DNA of 38,083 bases from Candidatus Omnitrophota bacterium. GTDB lineage: Bacteria; Omnitrophota; Gorgyraeia; Gygaellales; Profunditerraquicolaceae. The notes beneath the pieces are model-generated. The model was not told the DNA's origin. It saw nothing but the letters and a program-made list of their open reading frames with translations, and did not search any database. Of the stretch, positions 33,115-38,083 are shown piece by piece. The stretch spans positions 1-38,083 of the forward strand of contig JAPLLY010000009.1 in assembly GCA_026387315.1 (NCBI GenBank). Direction: 5' to 3'. The stretch's first letter is position 1. Every line of letters begins with the position of its first letter. The translations under genes and the position numbers were made by a program.

Positions 33115-35088
33115 ATGATTGAAATAAAGAATATCTCTAAAACTTATCAAATGGGTAAGGTGGAAGTTAAGGCCCTTACCGGAGTATCCTTAAAAATATC
33201 TTCCGGAGAATTTGTGGCGATTATGGGCGCTTCCGGAAGCGGTAAGTCCACGTTGATGCATATTTTAGGTTTACTTGACCGGGCGGATTCCGGCGCTTAT
33301 TATTTAGGCGGTAAAGATATTACCCAGCTTGGCGATGAAGATCAAGCCCGCTTAAGAAATAGGATAATTGGTTTTGTTTTTCAGCAGTTTCATTTATTGC
33401 CGCGGATGAGCGCCTTGGAAAATGCCGAACTTCCCCTAATTTATGCCGGCAAAAGGCATCTGGTGGCCAAGGCTAAAGAAGAGCTTATCAAGGTAGGTTT
33501 AGCTGACCGGATCTCTCATCGGCCTAACGAATTATCCGGAGGCCAGCAGCAGAGAGTGGCGATTGCCCGCTCTTTAGTTAATGATCCTTTAATTATTTTC
33601 GCGGATGAGCCGACTGGTAACCTGGATTCAAAAAGTAAAGTAGAGATAATTAATATTTTACAAAAACTTAATCAGCAAGGAAAGATTGTAGTTATTGTAA
33701 CCCATGAACCGGAGGTTGCCGCTTATTGCCAGCGGGTTATTCAGATGCGCGATGGGGTAATTATTTCTGATCAGCGTAAGCCAGAAGCCAGAAAAATACC
33801 GGAAGTAGTTTCTATTGAAGGTAACTTAGTTAGTAATCTTCTGTCAAGGCCGCGTAAAATTTCCGGTGAAACTAAGTTTCTGGATTATCTGCGCCAGGCA
33901 GCCGCGGCGATGCTTTCGAATAAAATGCGCTCAATTTTATCCATTTTGGGTATATTAATCGGGGTTTGCTCGGTGATTGCCATGCTGGCTTTAGGCCAGG
34001 GGGCTAAGGAGTCGATTCAAAAGCAACTAGCGTCTTTAGGGAGCAATCTTTTGGTGGTTAGGCCGGGTTCTTTGAAAACGCATGGAGTGTCCATGCAAAC
34101 GGGTACGGTAACGCGTTTTACTTTGGCGGATGCCGCCTCGATGGCTAAACTAACGGAAGTGGTCAAGAGTGTCAGCCCTTCGGTGACCGGGCGCGGCCAG
34201 ATGGTCTATGGAAGTAATAATTGGAATACGCAGGTGGAAGGAGTAGGCGCGGATTATGAATCTATCCGCGCGGCATATCCGGCGGTAGGAAGATTTTTTA
34301 CCGAGAGTGAAGTTAAAATGCGGGAAAAAGTTGTGTTGCTGGGCACGACTGTCGTCAAGGAGTTGTTTGGCGAGGCAGATCCGATTGGCCAAACCCTAAA
34401 AATAAATCTCCTTAATTTCAAAGTAATCGGTATATTGCCGGCTAAGGGAGCCAACACTTTTCATGATCAGGATGATACGGCGGTGATTCCGGTTACCACC
34501 GCGATGTTTAGGGTTTTCGGAAAAGAATACGTGGATACTATTTATGTGGAAGCGAAAACTCCGGATTCCATTGACGCGGCGCAAGCGGCTTTAAGCGAAC
34601 TGATTATTAAACAGCGCCGGCTTAATCCCAAAGAGGCGGAAGAATCATTTCAAATTCGCAATATGTCTGATATCAAAGATACGTTGGAGGCGACGACTAA
34701 AACTATGTCTATGCTGCTGGGGGCGATCGCGGGAATCTCGCTTTTAGTCGGCGGCATTGGGATTATGAATATTATGCTGGTTTCGGTAACCGAGCGTACC
34801 CGGGAAATTGGCTTACGCAAGGCAATCGGAGCAACGCATAAGGATATTATGGTGCAGTTTCTCATTGAAGCGATGCTGATGTCTTTTCTGGGGGGGATTT
34901 TTGGGGTGCTCTTAGGCTGGGCCGTGGCAACATTAATTACTGTTTTTGCCGGATGGACAGTCCGAGTTTCTCTGTTCTCGGTGGCGCTTTCAACTTCATT
35001 CTCGCTGGTTATCGGTGTAACTTTTGGGCTCTGGCCGGCGAAAAAGGCGGCGGCGCTTGATCCGATTGAAGCATTGCGTTATGAGTAA
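33115..35088 (+). CDS. macB: MacB-type ABC transporter, fused ATPase-permease
   Basis: 657 residues. N-terminal ABC domain: [42 protein letters not shown] linker leads to the MacB permease: TM ~274-295 ([20 protein letters not shown]), a periplasmic domain ([31 protein letters not shown]), and three C-terminal TMs with the FtsX signature ([33 protein letters not shown]). Such proteins drive export of peptides, macrolides or lipoprotein-like substrates through TolC; the substrate here is unknown. Third gene of the efflux operon. Confidence 0.95.
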   Translation: MIEIKNISKTYQMGKVEVKALTGVSLKISSGEFVAIMGASGSGKSTLMHILGLLDRADSGAYYLGGKDITQLGDEDQARLRNRIIGFVFQQFHLLPRMSALENAELPLIYAGKRHLVAKAKEELIKVGLADRISHRPNELSGGQQQRVAIARSLVNDPLIIFADEPTGNLDSKSKVEIINILQKLNQQGKIVVIVTHEPEVAAYCQRVIQMRDGVIISDQRKPEARKIPEVVSIEGNLVSNLLSRPRKISGETKFLDYLRQAAAAMLSNKMRSILSILGILIGVCSVIAMLALGQGAKESIQKQLASLGSNLLVVRPGSLKTHGVSMQTGTVTRFTLADAASMAKLTEVVKSVSPSVTGRGQMVYGSNNWNTQVEGVGADYESIRAAYPAVGRFFTESEVKMREKVVLLGTTVVKELFGEADPIGQTLKINLLNFKVIGILPAKGANTFHDQDDTAVIPVTTAMFRVFGKEYVDTIYVEAKTPDSIDAAQAALSELIIKQRRLNPKEAEESFQIRNMSDIKDTLEATTKTMSMLLGAIAGISLLVGGIGIMNIMLVSVTERTREIGLRKAIGATHKDIMVQFLIEAMLMSFLGGIFGVLLGWAVATLITVFAGWTVRVSLFSVALSTSFSLVIGVTFGLWPAKKAAALDPIEALRYE

Positions 35089-35135
35089 AATCCAGGGACG
35101 GTTCTATTTTTTCGTTCTCATGTTATAAATCAAGG

Positions 35136-35194
35136 AAATCCCGGGGACGGTTCTCTTTTTTATAATATAAAAAAGAGAACCGTCCCCGGGATTT
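35136..35194. repeat. 59-bp near-perfect palindrome of the GGGGACGG family
   Basis: 29-bp perfect arms (35136-35164 and 35166-35194) around a single central base. The core is CCCGGGGACGGTTCTC; the T-rich centre is mirrored by A-rich bases. A partial copy (GGGACGGTTCTATTTTTT) lies at 35095-35112. It follows the macB stop and may also act as a bidirectional terminator. Confidence 0.9.
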
Positions 35195-35215
35195 TAATCC
35201 CCGGATTTTAAAACT

Positions 35216-36358
35216 ATGAAAGTCTTAACTCAATTCGAAAGAAAACCACTTTTATTTGCCGATCCGGAATTTATTATCTCTTGCACTGATCCGGCGTATT
35301 TTAAGTCGAGTTTTGAGGATATTGAACGCGCGCTTAGCCAGGGGTATTATCTAGCCGGATTTTTATCTTATGAAGCCGGATATTATTTTGAAGAAAAATT
35401 ATATCAGGATAAGCAGTATGATTTTCCGCTTATTTATCTAGGCGCGTATAAGCATGCCCGCCAGGAGAAAATCCAAGAACCTGTTGGGGGTTATCGGCTT
35501 AAAAATCCGCGGTTAAATATAACTTCCGAACAATATTCCTTAAATATAAATACAATTCGTGATTATATTGCCCAAGGGGATGTCTATCAGATTACCTATT
35601 GCCTTAAGCTGCTTTTTGAATTTTACGGCCAGCCGCTGTCTCTGTATAATCAGCTTTTAAAGGAGCAGCCGGTGCCCTATCCGGCTTATCTTCAAACCGA
35701 TGAATTTCAGGTTCTTTCCCTGTCTCCGGAGCTGTTCATTAAGAAAAATTCCACGCGGCTGGTAACTAAGCCCATGAAAGGCACTTGGCCGCGGGGAAAA
35801 AGTATATTCTTGGACCTCATCGCGCCGCTGTGCCTTAAATATGACCGTAAGAACAGGGCGGAAAATGTGATGATCGCGGATCTTTTAAGAAATGATTTAG
35901 GGCGGCTGGGAGCCAATATTAAGGCGCCCGCGCTTTTTGAAGTAGCCAGATATAAAACTCTTTGCCAGATGACTTCTACGGTCACGGCTAAGGTTATAAA
36001 GGATGTCTCGATTTATGAGCTTTTTTCGGCGGTTTTTCCTTCCGGATCAGTTACCGGAGCTCCGAAGATCCGCGCTATGGAGATAATTAATGAACTGGAG
36101 CAAGGCCAGCGTAAAATTTATACCGGGGCAATTGGCTATATTACTCCGGATAAAGATATTTTTTTTAATATTCCGATTCGCACGCTTTTAATCCAAGGTA
36201 CTCAAGGCCAGATGGGAATTGGAGGAGGGATAGTCTGGGATTCAACTTTTGAAGGTGAATGGAATGAGGGCCTGCTCAAGGCCAAATTCCTTACGGACCT
36301 TTTTAAGAATCAAGGGAAACCAGGGGACGGTTCTCTTTTTAGAGAACCGTCCCCTTGA
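35216..36358 (+). CDS. pabB: Aminodeoxychorismate synthase component I
   Basis: 380 residues, chorismate-binding family. Motifs: YIAQGDVYQITYCLKL, KPMKGTWPRG (the PabB-type Lys in the KGT motif rather than the Ala of anthranilate synthase), ENVMIADLLRNDLGR, FPSGSVTGAPKIRAMEII, GAIGYITPDKD, GIGGGIVWDS, and the final EGLLKAKFL. It converts chorismate with ammonia to aminodeoxychorismate for folate. The N-terminal part is short (family often ~450 residues), typical of the compact bacterial type. The last ~17 residues (after LTDLFK) are encoded by a GGGGACGG palindromic repeat and are not part of the enzyme fold. No pabA or pabC is nearby. Confidence 0.92.
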   Translation: MKVLTQFERKPLLFADPEFIISCTDPAYFKSSFEDIERALSQGYYLAGFLSYEAGYYFEEKLYQDKQYDFPLIYLGAYKHARQEKIQEPVGGYRLKNPRLNITSEQYSLNINTIRDYIAQGDVYQITYCLKLLFEFYGQPLSLYNQLLKEQPVPYPAYLQTDEFQVLSLSPELFIKKNSTRLVTKPMKGTWPRGKSIFLDLIAPLCLKYDRKNRAENVMIADLLRNDLGRLGANIKAPALFEVARYKTLCQMTSTVTAKVIKDVSIYELFSAVFPSGSVTGAPKIRAMEIINELEQGQRKIYTGAIGYITPDKDIFFNIPIRTLLIQGTQGQMGIGGGIVWDSTFEGEWNEGLLKAKFLTDLFKNQGKPGDGSLFREPSP

Positions 36359-36360
36359 TT
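36308..36360. repeat. GGGGACGG-family palindrome overlapping the 3' end of pabB
   Basis: 14-bp perfect arms GGGGACGGTTCTCT / AGAGAACCGTCCCC (36323-36336, 36341-36354) around TTTT, extendable by one A-T pair, with flanking AATCAAGGG (36308-36316) and CCCTTGATT (36352-36360). The pabB stop (36356-36358) lies at its right edge. Confidence 0.9.
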
Positions 36361-36395
36361 TTATGGAGGGGAAACCTTAGCTCCCTAAAATATTC

Positions 36396-36424
36396 TTGAC
36401 ATAGTATCCAGAATAGAGTATTCT
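36396..36424 (+). promoter_or_regulatory. Sigma70-type promoter TTGACA-N17-TATTCT
   Basis: -35 TTGACA (36396-36401), 17-nt spacer, -10 TATTCT (36419-36424). The ATG at 36436 is only 11 nt after the -10, so the transcript would be nearly leaderless, and no SD is present. Confidence 0.65.
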
Positions 36425-36435
36425 ATTATGCAGAT

Positions 36436-37722
36436 ATGATTAAAGAAAGAAAGATATTTAAAAAACTATTATCTGAGGCGGCCAAGGAAAAAGTGTCGGT
36501 GGTATTAGGGCCGCGCCAGACCGGCAAAACTACTGCCCTTAAGTTTATACATGAAGCGCTGATGGGCCGGAGCAAGGCGAGTGGTGTATTTCTGGATTTA
36601 GATATATATTCCAATTTCGAGAAAGTCTCAACTTACGAAAACGCCTTGGCTACTTTCAAGTTAGCCGGGTATAACCCGCAAAGCTCAAAGAAATTTTATG
36701 TTTTTTTCGACGAGTTTCAAAGATACAAAGACCTTTCCATAATCATCAAAAATATTTATGACCATCATAAGAATATAAAAGTATACGCCACCGGATCATC
36801 ATCTTTAGCCATAAAATACAAGATACAGGAGAGCCTGGCCGGTAGAAAGATAATTACCCATTTGTATCCGCTGGATTTTGAAGAATTCCTGCGTTTTAAA
36901 GGAAGGGAAGATCTGGTTGAGCAGGCAAAAAACGCCCCGGTGTTAAGCGGAGAGAATTTATTCGCGGCCACCAAGGAGCTTTTTACCGGGTTAGAGGAGT
37001 TTATCATCTTTGGAGGTTACCCGGAAGCCATTTTATCGGATAAAAAACAAGCAAAAATAGAAGTCCTTAAAAGTATTTTTGATTTATATGTAAAGAAGGA
37101 ATTGGTTGAATATCTCAAGCTTGATAAAATCCTGGAAGTAAAAAAACTGATTCAGTATTTAGCGGTCAATAACGCCCAGAAGATTAAATATCAGAATATC
37201 GCCCAGATCGCGGGCCTGTCACAAAAGACAGTGAAGGTTTATATAGAACTGCTTAAAGAAACTTTCCTGGTGGCCGAAGTAAAGCCATTTTTCACGAATA
37301 AAAACAAGGAATTAGTGAAAGTCCCGAAGGTTTATTTTTTAGATTCCGGAGTTGCCAATTTCTTTATTAATAATTTTAACGGTTTTGAATTAAGAAAGGA
37401 CGCGCCCTTTTTATTTGAAAATTATGTCCTCGCGGAATTAATCAAAGGCGGCATAGAAACGGATACAATTAAATTCTGGCAGGATAAAAATCAGACCGAG
37501 ATAGACTTTATAATTGACGCAAAAGAAACCTTAACAGCGATAGAGGTAAAATTTAAACAGTCCTTGGCCAGTGACGATTTATCCGCGTTTAAAATTTTTG
37601 AAAGAGACTATTTCGGCGCGCGGTGTTTTTTGGTTAACTTGTCAAGTCAAAAAACTTTCAAAAAGATAAAAACATTACTTCCTTATAAAGCCGCGCGTAT
37701 AATTCTTTCTTCTGGCGCATGA
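36436..37722 (+). CDS. AAA_14/DUF4143 ATP-binding protein
   Basis: 428 residues. Walker A LGPRQTGKTT near 26-35, Walker B YVFFDEF, sensor ATGSSS, LAGRK, then HLYPLDFEEFLRF, the family's usual block, and a winged-helix region (IAQIAGLSQKTVKVYIELL). The C-terminal DUF4143 domain has FENYVLAELIKGG and a PD-(D/E)XK-like TEIDFIIDA...AIEVKFK. Such proteins are common, mobile and of uncertain function. It is monocistronic with its own promoter. Confidence 0.9.
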   Translation: MIKERKIFKKLLSEAAKEKVSVVLGPRQTGKTTALKFIHEALMGRSKASGVFLDLDIYSNFEKVSTYENALATFKLAGYNPQSSKKFYVFFDEFQRYKDLSIIIKNIYDHHKNIKVYATGSSSLAIKYKIQESLAGRKIITHLYPLDFEEFLRFKGREDLVEQAKNAPVLSGENLFAATKELFTGLEEFIIFGGYPEAILSDKKQAKIEVLKSIFDLYVKKELVEYLKLDKILEVKKLIQYLAVNNAQKIKYQNIAQIAGLSQKTVKVYIELLKETFLVAEVKPFFTNKNKELVKVPKVYFLDSGVANFFINNFNGFELRKDAPFLFENYVLAELIKGGIETDTIKFWQDKNQTEIDFIIDAKETLTAIEVKFKQSLASDDLSAFKIFERDYFGARCFLVNLSSQKTFKKIKTLLPYKAARIILSSGA

Positions 37723-38013
37723 GCGGCCTGATCACAAAGTGGCAAAGCATTGTAGCGTATAATAGAGTAGTTTCCCCAAAATTTATATGCTATTTTACTT
37801 AACTATATCGGAAACAGCAAGTTATAGATCCGTCATTCTGAGCGGAGCCGAAGGCGAAGCGAAGAATCTCTTTTTAAGATTCTTCGTCGGGCTTTGCCCT
37901 CCTCAGAATGACGATAGGTAAAAATGGGGAAACTCCACGTATAATAATGTTGCCAAGGAATATAAGTAATGATAAGCTAAACTCGTTTAACACGCAATGC
38001 GCATGGGGGAAGG
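37723..38013. other. Non-coding region with nested palindromic element
   Basis: Gap of about 290 bp. Its core is the element annotated at 37769-37934; CGTATAATA-type motifs flank it on both sides (near 37756 and 37938). No supported gene. Confidence 0.6.
37769..37934. repeat. MITE-like element with terminal and internal inverted repeats
   Basis: Terminal 9-bp perfect inverted repeat AGTTTCCCC (37769-37777) / GGGGAAACT (37926-37934). Inside is a long hairpin: CGTCATTCTGAG (37831-37842) with CTCAGAATGACG (37902-37913), and GAAGAATCT (37861-37869) with AGATTCTTC (37877-37885). The GTCATTCTGAGCG...AAGAATC form resembles a palindromic repeat seen in many unrelated bacterial genomes. Confidence 0.7.
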
Positions 38014-38083
38014 ATGGGCTTAAGCATAAGCAAGAGTGACTGCTTTAGCGAATTTTTTAAGTCGACCCAAGCTTCGCGGCGTA
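38014..38083 (+). CDS. Possible start of a truncated ORF
   Basis: An ATG at 38014 with GGGGGA just upstream opens a frame to the window end (MGLSISKSDCFSEFFKSTQ...). A vague likeness of FSEFFKSTQASRR to N-termini of some transposases is only an impression; too short to identify. Confidence 0.25.
   Translation, partial: MGLSISKSDCFSEFFKSTQASRR

Noticed and set aside
1-38083. tRNA, rRNA or CRISPR arrays
   Set aside because: No intergenic stretch showed a cloverleaf, CCA end or regular spacer-repeat pattern.

Overview
The window comes from a Gram-negative (diderm) bacterium: it encodes an MlaE/MlaF/MlaD lipid-transport operon with a PqiC-like lipoprotein, a TolC-type outer-membrane channel with MacA/MacB, and several lipobox or signal-peptide proteins. 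Moderate GC content, tightly overlapping genes, SD-type starts, giant MBG-domain surface proteins, linked Bat and Mla loci and many interspersed palindromic repeats resemble uncultured candidate phyla such as Omnitrophota. That placement is an inference; there is no rRNA or tRNA here to test it.

Layout. 1-2826 is the 3' end of a large repetitive surface protein (beta-strand repeats, two near-identical MBG domains, a YDG-like domain, Pro-rich tail). A minus-strand pair follows (2828-4657): a small lipoprotein, and upstream of it a CHASE2 membrane sensor with an MshEN-like N-terminus and no output domain. A divergent promoter region (4658-5003) separates these from a stand-alone CheY-like receiver. 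Next is an eight-gene MoxR/Bat operon (5505-13631): moxR, DUF58, a short membrane protein, batA, batB, batC, batD, batE, interrupted by palindromic repeats. An Uup-type ABC-F ATPase (13681-15570) and an orphan Cache-type sensor starting right after a run of ten Gs (15658-16326) follow. The Mla block (16394-19653) has a STAS-MlaE fusion, MlaF, MlaD and a PqiC-like lipoprotein.

Immediately downstream is a second MoxR/DUF58 module (19665-26754), in which the usual transglutaminase (TgpA) partner appears to be replaced by two unusual proteins: a multi-TM, 902-residue, mostly helical protein ending in an Ig-like domain, and a 734-residue protein with about five Ig-like (Big-type) domains, one TM and a small cytoplasmic tail resembling DUF4129. 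This is the best candidate in the window for an undescribed system.

The right third holds independent units: a zinc-ribbon/SDR fusion lacking the standard catalytic Tyr, a nitronate monooxygenase-like flavoenzyme, DUF2062 and GNAT proteins, a TolC/MacA/MacB efflux operon, PabB, and an AAA_14/DUF4143 ATPase. Three REP-like GGGGACGG elements, a 44-bp perfect palindrome and a terminal MITE-like element sit between these genes; one of the GGGGACGG elements supplies the last codons of pabB. Three well-formed sigma70 promoters, two with an identical 16-nt -35 region, are visible.
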